Part shown: one piece after another, positions 45,600 through 57,470 of the stretch
Position numbering within the stretch: the stretch's first letter is position 1
Layout of the letters: every line of letters begins with the position of its first letter
Source: Hermatobates lingyangjiaoensis
Taxonomy: Eukaryota > Arthropoda > Insecta > Hemiptera > Hermatobatidae
Length of the DNA: 64,000 bases
Direction: 5' to 3'
Assembly (NCBI GenBank): GCA_026182355.1
Contig: JAPFBL010000367.1
Span: forward strand, 372,001 to 436,000
Program-made: the position numbers and the translations under genes
Notes under the pieces: generated by a model
Told to the model about the DNA's origin: nothing
Databases searched by the model: none
The model's input: the letters and a program-made list of their open reading frames with translations, nothing else

Positions 45600-45745
45600 T
45601 AATATATATATATATATATATATATAAATATTGATAAAAGTATCGATCGTGGATTAGAAACAAAACTAAAGTTTATCGGGACTCGGTCAGTTCTTCAGGT
45701 TCAAATTAAACTCTCATTGCCAACGTTTGGTCTTAATTTAAAACC
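45600..45745 (-). repeat. Family D repeat with (TA)n end
   Basis: Minus-strand copy of the repeat at 25840-25935: AAACGTTGGC, TTGAACCTGAAGAACTGACC, CCCGATAAACTTTAG, then a (TA)n tract. Confidence 0.65.
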
Positions 45746-46259
45746 TTTTTCATAGGCAGAAGTATAAATTTTGAAACAGAAAAACTAAGTATTACATTAC
45801 AAATTATTTTACAAAGAAAAATAGTATGTGGATTTTAACAACAACTGTAGTCAGAATGAACACGTGACACTATGTCACGCAGTGCTATAGACACCCTCAA
45901 ATAGTACTAATAAAATAATAATACTGTATCCACAGAATATAGTAAGTTACCAATCGACATGCTAAACGAACACATGTTTCTGCTGTCTTCAGTCATTATC
46001 AAGAAATGAACGCATTTTGAAGTTTAAATCTTATATAAGAAAGGTGGAATGTATTGCTGGGGTTGGGGGGATTAAAGTTGTTTATCTTATCGGTGAGGGT
46101 TGAGTGACCTAGGGCGTCGTTGCAGCCACCTGGGAGAGACCCTAATTGGCTCGAGGTTGATTTAAACAATTTCAGAACTTCAGAACTAATTTCTAATTGT
46201 TTATTAATATATGGCTTCTTTTTGTTAATAAGTATGGCTTCTGTTATTCTAAGTCTATG

Positions 46260-46517
46260 CTAATCTCTTTCTTTTTTTATTATTTTTGTCCCTTCAACAA
46301 GAGCTTCCCTTGTTAACTTAGAATGATGGGCTTGCTCTGTGCGCTTTCTAGGGGCTCCAGATATCAGGTGCATAGTGAGTCTCCTAGAAAGTGTAGTTTT
46401 AGTTACTCCAATGTATGAGTGCTTCTGGGTTTCGCAGTCCCCATAATTACATTTGTACTCGTACACCAGATTCGTTTCATTCAATGGAGAATCCTTGCAG
46501 TGATTTCTGTTAGTCAT
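46260..46517 (-). pseudogene. Penelope-like GIY-YIG endonuclease fragment (N-terminal part)
   Basis: The minus-strand frame reads NRNHCKDSPLNETNLVYEYKCNYGDCETQKHSYIGVTKTTLSRRLTMHL, then AHHSKLTREALVEGTKII. The Cys pair, SYIG, TLSRRLTMHL and LTREALVE are hallmarks of Penelope-like endonucleases. It stops where the next fragment begins in the opposite orientation. Confidence 0.85.
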
Positions 46518-46718
46518 GAAATTGTTAGGCTGCTTATTGTAGGGCTTTTATAAGTAACAAGGGAAACTATATCGTCGGCGTTTTTACATCTTATGTTTGT
46601 TTTTATAATGTCTTTTAGTACCCTTTCATCTACTATGTATTGGTTCGAATATTGGTTTCTATGATATATTTTATGCACGGTTCCAGCTGTTTCTTAATTT
46701 CTTTTCTTATTTTACCTG

Positions 46719-46990
46719 ATGTTGTTTTACTCTTTAAAAGGTCTCTTTACAAGAGTAAAACACCAATATTCAATCAGACGGGAAGATGAAAAGAGTGCCT
46801 TGTTCTTACATGAAAGGAACAAAAATCATATGATAAATTGGAGTGAAGCAAAGGAAATAATCTTTGTACCTTCAGAAAGGAGGAGAAATATTATTGAAAG
46901 TGCACTCATAAAGAACTTTTATGGAAATTTAATGATCAATAGTCCTAGACTTTACAAACTAGATGAAATATTAATAAAAGAAATAAGTAC
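46719..46990 (+). pseudogene. Penelope-like endonuclease C-terminal part, inverted relative to its neighbour
   Basis: The + strand frame reads QYSIRREDEKSALFLHERNKNHMINWSEAKEII, then RRRNIIESALIKNFYGNLMINSPRLYKLDEILIKEI. H...H.I.W..A, then R...IE.A.I is the distal part of the Penelope-like GIY-YIG domain. It faces the minus-strand fragment 200 bp away, so the copy is a rearranged or head-to-head pair. A (TA)n tract follows at 46990. Confidence 0.78.
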
Positions 46991-47029
46991 ACATATATAT
47001 ATATATATATGAAAGTAAAAGCCAGAAGG

Positions 47030-47100
47030 AAAAATAAAAAGCACAGAAAAAAATATGTTCTGAGGCCTTTCAAATTTATGTCATTAGAAAAGAACTAGAG
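47030..47100 (-). repeat. Family E hammerhead-like module
   Basis: The minus strand shows CTAATGA, C, a weak stem II, GAA, AGGCCT, C and AGAAC. It is the same family as the palindrome at 19452-19699, directly downstream of the Penelope-like fragment. Confidence 0.55.
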
Positions 47101-47139
47101 ATTGGAAAAAAGAGATGTGACAGCTTTGTTACAACAACA

Positions 47140-47556
47140 GAATATGAGACGGTAATATAAACAGGAGTTAAAATACAGAATGTTTTGAATAATAAGCTAA
47201 AAATAAATACAATAAAGAAAAAGAATGACAAACAAAACATTAAAGAAAAAGGAAAAACCTAGGTCACAGGATAATCACCAGTTCTATATTAATAGGTTTA
47301 ATATTGATTAAATCTACAGCAGCCCAAGTCTGTTTAATAGATAATGTTTTAGTTGAGGGTGTAGTTAAGCAAATTGGACCTGTTGATAATTTCAAACAGA
47401 TTAATATGTACACTAATTAAACTCCTCCTGTGACCTAGGTTTTTCTTTTATATTTTTTTTTTGTTAATTTATTTCTTTATTGTTATTATTTTTCGATTAG
47501 TATTTTAAAACTTTGTATATTTGAAGTTCTGTTTATATTACCTTCTCATATTTTAT
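47140..47556. repeat. Inverted repeat with ~130-bp arms and 150-bp centre
   Basis: 47140-47271 and 47425-47556 are diverged inverted copies that meet at CCTAGGTCACAGGA / TCCTGTGACCTAGG. No module core is seen. It follows the Penelope-like fragment and may belong to the same element. Confidence 0.75.
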
Positions 47557-47843
47557 CAATTCCCTGTGATAATCAATATATTAAATTCATCAATGTAAGC
47601 AATTAATAAATTAAAAGGCATTTGCTTAGCACTAAAACAAATCTATATTATTAAATATAATAATAAATCTAACAAATCATTAAAAAACCCGAATGGAAAT
47701 ATTAAATGTTGGCATTTCAAAGTTTGATTTGAACATGGAAAACTGACCGAGTCCAGATTTATTTTGGTACTGCTAATATATATATATATATCAGTTCAAA
47801 AATGAAGAAAAGCAACACACAGAGAAAGAGACACACATACAAA

Positions 47844-47874
47844 CTCAAATTTTCGGATGAACCGTCTTCAGGAG
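47844..47874 (-). ncRNA. Family B hammerhead-like module
   Basis: The minus strand shows CTC (47874-47872), CTGAAGA (47871-47865), C, stem II GG...CC, GAA (47854-47852), AATT, T and GAG (47846-47844), pairing with CTC. A truncated family A end follows at 47949-48020. Confidence 0.55.
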
Positions 47875-48052
47875 AAAAGAGAATGTGCGACCAAGCACGC
47901 CGGAGACACAACGGCAGGAAACCCGTTCTCTCTTGCCTATATATATGGGTTGGGTTTTTGACCGCTTGTTACAGTTGAATGATCTTAGTATTGTTTTCCC
48001 ATTTCATATTGTGGTTTGATCATATATATATATATATATATACATATATATA

Positions 48053-48283
48053 AAACAAGTTCAAGAACTAAGAATAGTAACACAGAGGAAGACACACTTA
48101 CTAACCCAAATTTTTTTATAATTCGTCTTCAGGAGAAAAGAGGTGTTCCTACGTTTCCTGCCTTTGCGTTTCCAGCGTGCTTGGTCTCCCACTCTCTTTT
48201 CTTGAAGAAGAATTATCCAAAAAATGAGTTAGTAAGTGTGTCTCTTTCTCTGTGTATTACTATACTTCGTTTTTGAACTTGTT
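48053..48283. repeat. Diverged family B palindrome
   Basis: Arms from about 48053 and ending at 48283 are inverted. Cores are eroded (TTGAAGAAG, AAAAAATGAG). A further single degenerate copy lies at 48390-48470. Confidence 0.65.
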
Positions 48284-48929
48284 TGTGTCCTGTTTGGATT
48301 TACTTCCTGATTTAACGTATGCATATATACATATGTCTGCGTTTCAGAGTAAACTATATGTACAAAGGAAATGAACATACATACTTACATTCTGTAATTT
48401 TAGGTTTAACTGTCATTAGGAGAGAAGAGATAGGAAAACCAAGTGTACATGCCAAGAGACGGTTTTTCCAACTATATTTGTGATTTGGAGAACCCTTTCT
48501 TGTCTATGCTCATTAATGGTTTAAAACTGAAAACTTATCGTAAATGTAATTAAAGGTTGAAAGCAAATTATTCAAACAATATAAATACAGCATTCGATGA
48601 TGTATAATATTGTGCATGTTAGTTATAACCTTCTCTTGAAGATAACACTCTAGCGGATCATTCTAATGATTGCTAGAATGAAGTTGAGTAGAGAGAAATA
48701 ACGTCCGATGTAGATGTGACTAGACAGTGGTGGTCGGTGCAGTGCTGCTTGGTTAGCAAAAACTTATCACTTCCATTAAAGATAAACAAGTATTCTAGTA
48801 CCTTTGAATATTAGCGAACCACTCCTGAATAAAAAGGTTATAAATCGACCTGTCTGTACTGTGTATGATAATGCAATGCAATATAAGAACTAATAATAAT
48901 ATTTATATTTAAATGATTGCAAAAGGAAG

Positions 48930-49150
48930 TTCTTTTCAATGAGGTTTATGGGTCGGAAGGTCTGCACTTCCTGGTCCCAAGACTGGAGGAGCACCGCTAC
49001 GGGGAAAGACATTTATTTGCGGCAATCACGCTCTTTGATGGCCACTAAATATGCTTTGTCTTGCGAGCTCTCCTCCACCACTGGACTCCTATCGCAACAA
49101 AGGTTCCCTTACAAATTTGCATTCCCATTCCCATACAACTCTGTGCTTAT
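48930..49150. other. GC-richer patch, possible decayed exon
   Basis: The + frame starting around 48930 reads VLFNEVYGSEGLHFLVPRLEEHRYGERHLFAAITLFDGH before a stop, which looks protein-like. A different + frame is open for 76 codons. No family is recognised, and splice signals are weak. Confidence 0.25.
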
Positions 49151-49169
49151 ACCAAGCTTACTCTACTAA

Positions 49170-50370
49170 CTCTACTAACCTACGAATTACTAATGATAAA
49201 ACAGAGAAATGTAATAACAGATGAAATTAATGATGTATAAATAATGGATTCTCTCTCTACAACAATGAAAAACAAGTAAGAAAAACTATGCAGTAGCCTA
49301 AACTGAACTGCTTTATTTCTAAAAGTCATTAAAGCCTAATAGAAAATCACTTTAATTTTGGATTTACTTTAATGTGGTGATTGTGTAGACGTATTATCAA
49401 ACTTTTTCATGAGATCAAATTGTTATTTTGCAGCTTCCATTGTAAAATTCAAGCATTAAAATAGAATCGTCTTTCTGTAACAGTCTGCCAATATCCAACG
49501 AACGGAACTTAGTAGTTGTCATTTAGAGTAGTATTTTCTGTTTTATTATTATAAGTCCATAAATTTTTCATAAGTCAAGAAACAAGAGTAATGAATAGTT
49601 TATGAAAGTGAATGTTGAATATGTAATATTTATTTTTTATTGCTTCTAATTTCAGTTCAGTTCAATAGATACAATGATACTTGATTGCAACTATAAGAAA
49701 TTCAAATTGTTATTAAAAAGACGACTAAATTAAACATTTCTTTCTTATGTTAATGTTTGCTGGATTATGAAGAAAATTCGAACGCTTTTAATGAGCAAGA
49801 TTAAAGATTGCCGTCTGACGATATATAATTAAATTAAAACCACTTCTTTTGGAAAATATCTTTTCAAATAGCTTCTTCTCTGTCGATGTTACAAGTTCAG
49901 TACTTCAACAATTATAATTTTTTTTGAAAAATTGAGAAAGTTTAATGATGCAAGTTTTATAAAGAAAATATGAAATTTTAATTAATGCTTTAATTTCAGG
50001 ATTTATAGAAAAAGTGATACGTTATTAATTTTTGGCACAACTTTCAATGTAGTGTTTTATTTTGAAATTAACAGTTTTTAATAAATAGAGACAGTTAAAA
50101 ATAAAACATCATAATGTAGAGTTGGTAATATCTGCTAGTTTAATGATATAAACTTTGTTATGTTTTTCTTATCGCTGGTGCATTTTTTTATTCCATAGAG
50201 TTTTATTTTGACTTTATCAAGGTGATATGATATCCTAATATCATATGAAGCTCCTATCATAATATTATATGAAGATATATCATATTATACTCCTAAGTAT
50301 TTTAACTAAAGAGAAAGGAAAAAACTAAAATTATATGGAATATATATAATTGGAAAGACGATCTAAGCTC
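49170..50370. other. AT-rich DNA, nothing recognised
   Basis: No features seen. Confidence 0.6.
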
Positions 50371-50374
50371 GACG

Positions 50375-50634
50375 TATATAAGTTCAAAATCGAAGAAATG
50401 TAACACTTACTAACTCAAGTTTCTGGAACATCCGTTTTCAAGAGAAAAGAGAGGGAGATCAAGCATGTTGTAAACACAACGGCAGGTAACCTTGTAAACG
50501 TAAGACCAGGTGTTACAAATTGCAGTTACAGCGTGCTTAGTCTCTCTCTCTTTCACTCTCTCTCATTTCTCTTAAATACGGATTTTCCCAAATTTGAGTT
50601 ATTTAGTGTGTTTTTTACTCTTCTTCGATTTTGA

Positions 50635-50645
<11 letters not shown>
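50375..50645. repeat. Diverged family B palindrome
   Basis: Left arm from TATATAAGTTCAAAATCGAA (50375), right arm ending TTCGATTTTGAACATATA (about 50645). Module boxes are degraded. The centre carries AGCGTGCTTAG, shared with other family B copies. Confidence 0.7.
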
Positions 50646-50663
<18 letters not shown>

Positions 50664-50667
<4 letters not shown>

Positions 50668-50870
50668 ACAAAATTTCACATAAACACGTGAAATAACAAT
50701 CAATGATCAAAACACAATAAGAAATGGGAAAACAAGACTAAGATCATAAGAGTAAAAACCTGACTCTGAAACTGAAGCTGGGTTTTAACTCTGACGAAGA
50801 CCGTTTGTTACGGTTGAAAGATCTTAGTCTTTTCTTTTCACATTTCATATTGTGGTTTGATCATATATAT
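50664..50870. repeat. Family A palindrome
   Basis: The right arm keeps CTGACGA (50791-50797), stem II GACCG/CGGTT, GAA and AGATCT. The left arm has lost its core. The end hairpin TTTCAC/GTGAAA and (TA)n flank it as in other copies. Confidence 0.78.
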
Positions 50871-50874
50871 ATTT

Positions 50875-52580
50875 TTGTACAAATATACACTTATTAATTG
50901 CAATGATTCTGAAACATGAGTGTTTGTCCTTTTTATGCGTTTTTTATTTTAATATTATAGTTTAAAAGAATTACACAGCAGTTCATGCATGGCCATGGAC
51001 AACACCTTGTCCAATCGTACTTGTATTACTGTTTTGAATGTGGCAATGGTACATTTGTTATGTCAACTATCTAACTGAAAATGCTAAAATAAAATCGAGA
51101 CGAGAATTTTCCAGGTTCAAATGAGATCCTTAATGCTGAAGTTTGGTTTTCATTAACTACATTTTTCAAAGATTGAACTACAAATTAATTGAATAACAAA
51201 AATACAAACTTTTACATTACCGGAGGACTAGCAATGTTAACGTTATTATTAGTTCCAGTAGGCTTCAAGTATTCGTAAAATTACGTAATGGTCTTTTTGT
51301 AATCTGAAGTTTAAATGTTTTGTACTTTTATTAATTCTTACTTTGGATATTAATAATGTTTTAAATTAATACTGAAACCTCCGAATATGAGAGTTTGCTT
51401 TGTATCTGGAAAGCTGATCGAGTCCCTATTATTTTTTTATTATTTCACATAAAATAATAGGATGTGTACAGGATTTTACTACTAGACACAAAGTGTATGA
51501 AGTGTTGCAATACATTAGCACATTACTGGAAGTGTTAACGGCTGTTGTTGGTTAGAACGGAGGTCAAAACGGTCCAACTTTTAACAAAGGCAAATATGGC
51601 TTAACTTTGATGATCTAGAGGAGACTAGTGAATTCAATATTGCTAGGGCCGGGAAAAACTTTAAAGTCATTTTAATTGTTATTATATTTAATGCACTGTT
51701 CATGCAATGTAAATTGTAAAGAGTTCTCAGAGTTAGAAGTTTCGTGTCACAGTGGTACAGCACAGTAAACCCCTATATATAAAATAAATCAGCATTTAAG
51801 CGTTTTAAATATTAAAATTTCTGGCTCTATGTACAAATGTACAAAGGAAAACAAGATTTCCAAAAATTAACAACAAAAAAAAAATAGCGACAAATTTAAG
51901 GAATTAAAATCACCAAGAAACAAACAATGATGTCAGTAACAAATAAAAGCGGCAAGGAATGAGTTTCTATAGAAAGTCAGTTTATAATGAAACCTCTTTC
52001 AAATTCCTTGTGTAGTTTACATATGCCTTAACGGGAAGATATAACTTGAGGATAACCTCAAAATGTTTGAAATGTTGCGTTATATAGTGAATCTGTGTGG
52101 AGACTCGTTTCTTAACAATTCTTTTTTTTTTTTGAAATAATATGTTTTCACAGATGGTAAAACATATAAACTAAACATTTTGTTTAGTAAATATTTATTT
52201 GTTATAAACATATGTTTCTTAATTAAAATTTAAGAATCCTTAAATAAACTTTTATAAGTCATTTTCATCGTTGACATTGGAAAATCTCTTGGAGGTATTC
52301 TATTGGTACATACTGAATGAATTCTTGGGTGGATTTGGCTGAGATAGCTCAACAGAAGTGTTGTTCTCTTAAGAGGAATCTGAAAGCTAAATTGGAGTGT
52401 TGTAGATCTATAGAGGTCGAGCCATTCTTTTTTTTGAGCTTTTAGCTCTCGATAGCTAATGGGCAATGAGAGGGTTTTAAGTGGCCCTTTAAGTGACGTT
52501 TGAAATGGATAGACGAAGAGGGCTGCCGTACTTACTTCAAAGTGGGCTTCCCTGCTGCGTACCATAAGATTGATTGCAAG
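50875..52580. other. AT-rich DNA with scraps of family D
   Basis: Family D pieces lie at 51115-51150 and 51405-51425. A 118-codon minus-strand open frame (52230-52586) has no recognisable domain. Confidence 0.5.
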
Positions 52581-52799
52581 GGACACACAGGGCTAATCAA
52601 GATCACAGGCCTGATCTTGATTATTCCTTTTGTACGATATCACTGCTACAGCATCAATAAAAATTAATCACAGAAGAACTCTTAAAACTTGTATAACAGT
52701 TTGTTTCAGTCTTACCAACCTGGATCTCATATTCTGATAAGGACGAGCATCTTCAACAGTTAATTAGTTTACAGAACACTGTAATTGCTGGTTTTGATA

Positions 52800-54090
52800 A
52801 ACTCAATTTATCAAATGTATGTGGCTACATACAGGTATGTATGTGGATAAATACATGTTCATGACATGCTTGGAGATAAGGCAGCAGAGACCTGGGATTG
52901 TTTATCACTTTCTAATAATACTGTTCAGAGGAGAATTTCAGATATATCAGTTGATATTCTTACTCAAGTTACAAACGAAATAAAGACTTCTCCACTTGGT
53001 CTTTTCACATTATAAGTTGATGAGTCAACCGATGTAGCTAGTCTTGCACAGTTGTTAGTTTATGTACGATATATTAATTATGATAATTTTAAGGATGAAT
53101 TTCACTTTTGTAAGCCTTTAGAAACAACAACAAAAAGCAGTGATATATTTGAAAAAATAGGGTCATTTCTGAAAGAACATGAACTAAAGTGAGAAAATGT
53201 TGCTGGCATTTGTACACATCTATGCTAGGCTGTAGATCTGGTTTTCAGCAAATGGTAAAGAATGTTTCTCCACAAGCTGCTGGGGTTCACTGCATGGTAC
53301 ATTGTCAAGTACTAGCTTCAAAGACATTGCCAAAAGATTTAAAAACTGTTATGCAGTCAGTTGTTAAAGCAGTCAACTTCATTAAGTCAAGTGCACTGAA
53401 TAGTCGTTTGTTTGCAAAACTTTGCCAAGGAAACCAAGGAATCTGGGTATGTATGAGTTGTTGGAAGGAGCAGAGCTGTGAATGAGATAAAGGTTTGGAA
53501 TGTACTGAATTTTTTATTGGCAAAACTGGGTATATTTAAGGAGCTAAATTGAACAGAAAATAATCATGTTACAATGGCCACTCAGAGAGCCGTAAGACAT
53601 TTAGGTACACTTTGACAGATAGTGACCATATGAGTCAAATTGGTAAATGAAGGATTAATCTAGTGGATTTGTGTCAGAACGGTTTGCTGGGTTAATTAAA
53701 GAATTAACTGGGAGCTGACTGATGTTCTGGTTGATGATGCTGTTTATACTCGAAATGAGAGGCAGGCAGGGATTGCCGACGATGTTTGATCACCTCGCAT
53801 ATCTTTGACAGTTGCTGATAGTGTACAAGTGACCGCTCAAGTTAATCCTAGGATTTGAAAAGGAAATGGAAAGGGAATAATACAATTTGTGTAATTTCAT
53901 TTTAAGCGGTTATATTTTCGGATTTAGATTTATATTTACTCAGATAATATTTTACTTTAATTAGACGATTATTTAGCAGTTGGCTGGTAAGTGCTAAATT
54001 ATCTTCTAATTTAGATATCTTCGCAACCCCAAGAAAATCGCTTGCCGACCCCAACTGGGGTCGCGACCTCGGGGTTGGGAACCCTTAGGG
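52800..54090 (+). pseudogene. hAT-type (ZBED/SCAND3-like) transposase relic
   Basis: Across broken frames one reads LSNNTVQRRISDISVDILTQVTNEI, LGLFTL.VDESTDVASLAQLLVYVRYI, FKDEFHFCKPLETTTKSSDIFEKIGSFLKEHEL, an AMLGCRSGFQQMVKNVSPQAAGVHCMVHCQVLASKTLP segment, and KAVNFIKSSALNSRLF. The order VDEST..., C.DGA.AM-like, HC..H matches hAT transposases of the ZBED5/SCAND3 type. Several stops and a frameshift near 53200 make it dead. A probable terminal repeat, GGGGTTGGGAACCCT, is at 54071-54087. The other end was not found. Confidence 0.75.
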
Positions 54091-54239
54091 TAGAGCTTGG
54101 CGGAATTTATATGATGATATAAATGTGGAATTCCATGTGCTGATCAGACGCCCCAACAAGTACAATAAACAGCTTTACCAAAGATTTAAAATTAAAAAAA
54201 TGTATTATGTTCAACAGTACTTACAAACGAGCTGGAAGT

Positions 54240-55130
54240 GGTTAGGTCAAACCCCCCCGATGTGCCTTCACCTTGTCGTGGTGGGGGGGCTTAACATGCT
54301 TGGATGGTTGTTCCTTCATGGTATGAACTAAGGAAGGCACAACATGGAGGATAGTTAACATGAGTCAGCGTTCGCTTGATCAAGCGTTGGCTTAAAGGGT
54401 TGGTCCGTCTATAACTGTTCTGTGGCTAACACCTGTCTTTTTCGAGACCTTATGTTGTGGGGCCTGGTGGATTGGGTTGAGTCTCTGAGTCAGTATCATC
54501 GGGTTGAAGACTTGCACGATCGGGCTCTGACCTGGAGTTTGCTCGTCCCTTAGAACTTCTGTGGCTGGCACTTGTCTTTTTTAAGACTTCTTTAGCGGCT
54601 TTAGCAACATCCTTGTGATGCTCTGTTTTTAAACAGGCGCCCGAGTGTGTGCTGTCACCTCTGTCATGTATTTGTTTGAGACTCACTGGTCCCTAACCCC
54701 TTTCCTTCTTTCAGCTAGCGGCTGGAAAAGTTCTTTAAGAAAAATTTCTCTCCCTTAGGTTTGGCAACTTTCGTTGTTCCTCAGGTCTAAAGATTATGCG
54801 AACGTTATTTGCCTGGGGTGTGTTGTGGTAGACTTAGGTTGGTGTGGCCGGTCTTGGGTAGGGTTGGTGTTTGATTCTTCTCCTTCCCTCTCCCGAAACT
54901 TTTTTCTTTTATCTCTGTCTCTTAGGTCCTTTCTTTCTGAAATCCCTATTATCTGGTACTTTTCCGTTTCCCTTTTCATCTGTAATTCTTGATGATCTAT
55001 TTTCGGGCATTTCACAAGGAATTTATCGTTTTCTTCGTTTGTGAGAATGCAATGGGTTCCCATGACGTAGCGAAAGAGTTCAACGTTCAGAAAGACCTGG
55101 TCTGCTTTACCATGTTATGGCGGAAAGGCT
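54240..55130. repeat. GC-richer unidentified repeat with strong hairpin at its left end
   Basis: CCCCCCC and GGGGGGG (about 54251-54288) enclose CACC/GGTG, giving a strong nested hairpin. Minus-strand open frames at 54450-54686 and 54794-55063 are rich in charged residues and have no recognised domain. Possibly the structured 5' region of a non-LTR element. I cannot classify it. Confidence 0.35.
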
Positions 55131-56205
55131 GAGAAACATGAAAAAATCAAAACAAGCTAGGTCGAACCCCAGTATAAATAAATTATATACTGGAAATGGT
55201 CTCAGGTTTCAAAATAGATATGAAATTTGAAGAGTATCACTTATTCAAAAATAATCATATGAAAAATAAACAGAAATCGAGAAAAAATGAAGCTTAACTA
55301 TATTTGAATGTTTTCTTAAGGTTTAAGTAGTTTTCATGAACCATCAATCAAAGCAAAGCTCTCTTACTGACTCTGGAAACATGCACGGTTGGAAGTTGAC
55401 GGAGCAGGAGCCGTTATGAAATGAGGGTTTAGATGCTAACCTGCCAACGATCGTCTGCATACATCGTTCATCCTAGAGCATATTATTATATAAATGATAT
55501 ACTTTCAACTTACATTTACTAACTAATCAATCATATTTATTTTTGAAAGTAATCAACAATACTGTATAAACGTTTTTACATATAATAAAAGATTAATTTA
55601 ACACTATAATATTGAAGACGAGATTAGTCTTCATACAGCTGGACACCCGTCATTTTTTCATCCCTCATGATCTCTGTTAGTTGTTTACGGAACTTTAGCT
55701 CATTCCCATTAATGTAGACTCACTACTTTTAAAAATGTCTTGGGAGAGCAAAGCAGATCTTATGTTTCATTCTATTTTAGTGTTATTTCACTTAACTTCT
55801 CTATACATAAAATAATCTATCAGTCCATGTGCGATGCATTTTTAAATGACTTAAATAATGTTGGCGAGAAAGGTATAATTCTTATTCAAATTTCTCTAAA
55901 TAGGTTATCATCTAAAAACCCAGAAACATTTGGATTAATATTTATTGAATGAAAAAGAAGGTAACTTTTCGGGAGGTTGAGTGAACTATTTGTTTACAAT
56001 TTGACATTGAGCTGGTAGTTTTGACAGGAAGTCGTTTATTCTTCACCCAAAACTTTGAAGGAGTGGATCTCCGAGTCTTTAATTTTTAAATATCTCTATT
56101 TTTCTTAGAAAATTTCGTATTTAACAAATATTAAATTGGTTTTTATTGCATTCCTTATAATTTTTACACTAAAGGCTAACTTTAATTATTACTTTATTAT
56201 TTTAT
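55131..56205. other. AT-rich DNA, nothing recognised
   Basis: No features seen. Confidence 0.55.
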
Positions 56206-56209
56206 TATC

Positions 56210-56460
56210 TTTTTACTTTACCATAAGTAAAGTATAGTGATCGTGAAAAAATTCGATCTCGAGATTTTGACGGAATTACATGTTTTGAGGTCCCAGAAGT
56301 CGTTTTATGAAGTTTTTTCGATGATGTCTGTGTGTGTGTATGTGTGTGTGGGTGGGTGGGTGGGTGTGTGTTAGCATTGCTTGTTACCACACTGCGGTCC
56401 AGAATCTTTGATGGATCAAGTTGATATTTTACACAAAAATGGGCCCCATAGGCCCATAGA
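56210..56460 (+). repeat. Unclassified interspersed repeat, copy 3
   Basis: Starts ATAAGTAAAGTATAGTGATCGTGA and continues with the landmarks of 16650-17260. The GT-rich run is longer here. It breaks after GGGCCCCATA. Confidence 0.78.
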
Positions 56461-57470
56461 AGAAGGTCAGAAGGTAACTTCTACCAAGTTACCATTTTAT
56501 AAGATTTGGTACAAATAAAACGAAAACTTTATAATACGAAGTCCATCAAATTAAATAGTGCCAGTAAAACAAAGTTCCTCTTATCAAAGTATAAACTGGG
56601 AGAAAAGAAATTTTTAAAATAGTTGAGTTCAATATAGCTGAAGATTCATAGGTCTCTATTTAGCATATAAATAATTATTCAGGGCAGAATGAAGTCCCTT
56701 CATTTCCCGCCAACAGTACATAATGCGCATGTCTTTTTCATCGCATGATTATTTCGACCAATCATCGGCTCTCATTTTTTCAAGCCATTTTAATTGCGTT
56801 TTTATTCGATGTACATGTTATTTGTAACAGTTTGAAATTATTTCAAATGTGGTCTTATTGACAAATTTAGTTTAATATCTATGTTTAAAAGAGTACATTC
56901 ATTGAAATATTTAGTTTAATATATGTTTACGTTATTAAATGTGAGTTTACGTTGATTAAATGACAATGCAAGAATACAGAAGGTATTGAACATCATAGTC
57001 ACGGTTAGTGGAAATATTTTATTAATTTTCTTTTCAATATTATAAGTTCATTAATTGTTCTTTAAACTATCTACACTTAATTATCTACTTAATATTTATC
57101 TAGTAATATTATATTTTTAACATCATTTATATTATTTTTATATCATTCTTATTTTGCTAATTCATATGTAATTTATATTTATTTTCACTTCGCCAGGAAA
57201 ATAGAATATTTAATTACCACCATGTATATAATACATAAGTTCACCTATTGAGTTTTGTAGGCTCAACGAATCTGTCAAACTGAATCAATATGATTATTTG
57301 TATAAGATAATTCAAGAAAAGTATTTTAATATCTTTGAAAACAGTTATTTAGTTTATTAGTTATATCTATTTTTCATAATTTGCCTTAGTAATTTCTGGC
57401 CTTAAATAATGTTATCTCTTCTTTTTTTCTCTTATTCTGTATCGTTATTTTTAAATTACTACGAATGGAA
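56461..57470. other. AT-rich DNA, nothing recognised
   Basis: No features seen. Confidence 0.55.

Noticed and set aside
52230..52586. 118-codon minus-strand open frame as a gene
   Set aside because: No recognisable family, and it sits next to the hAT relic without exon signals.
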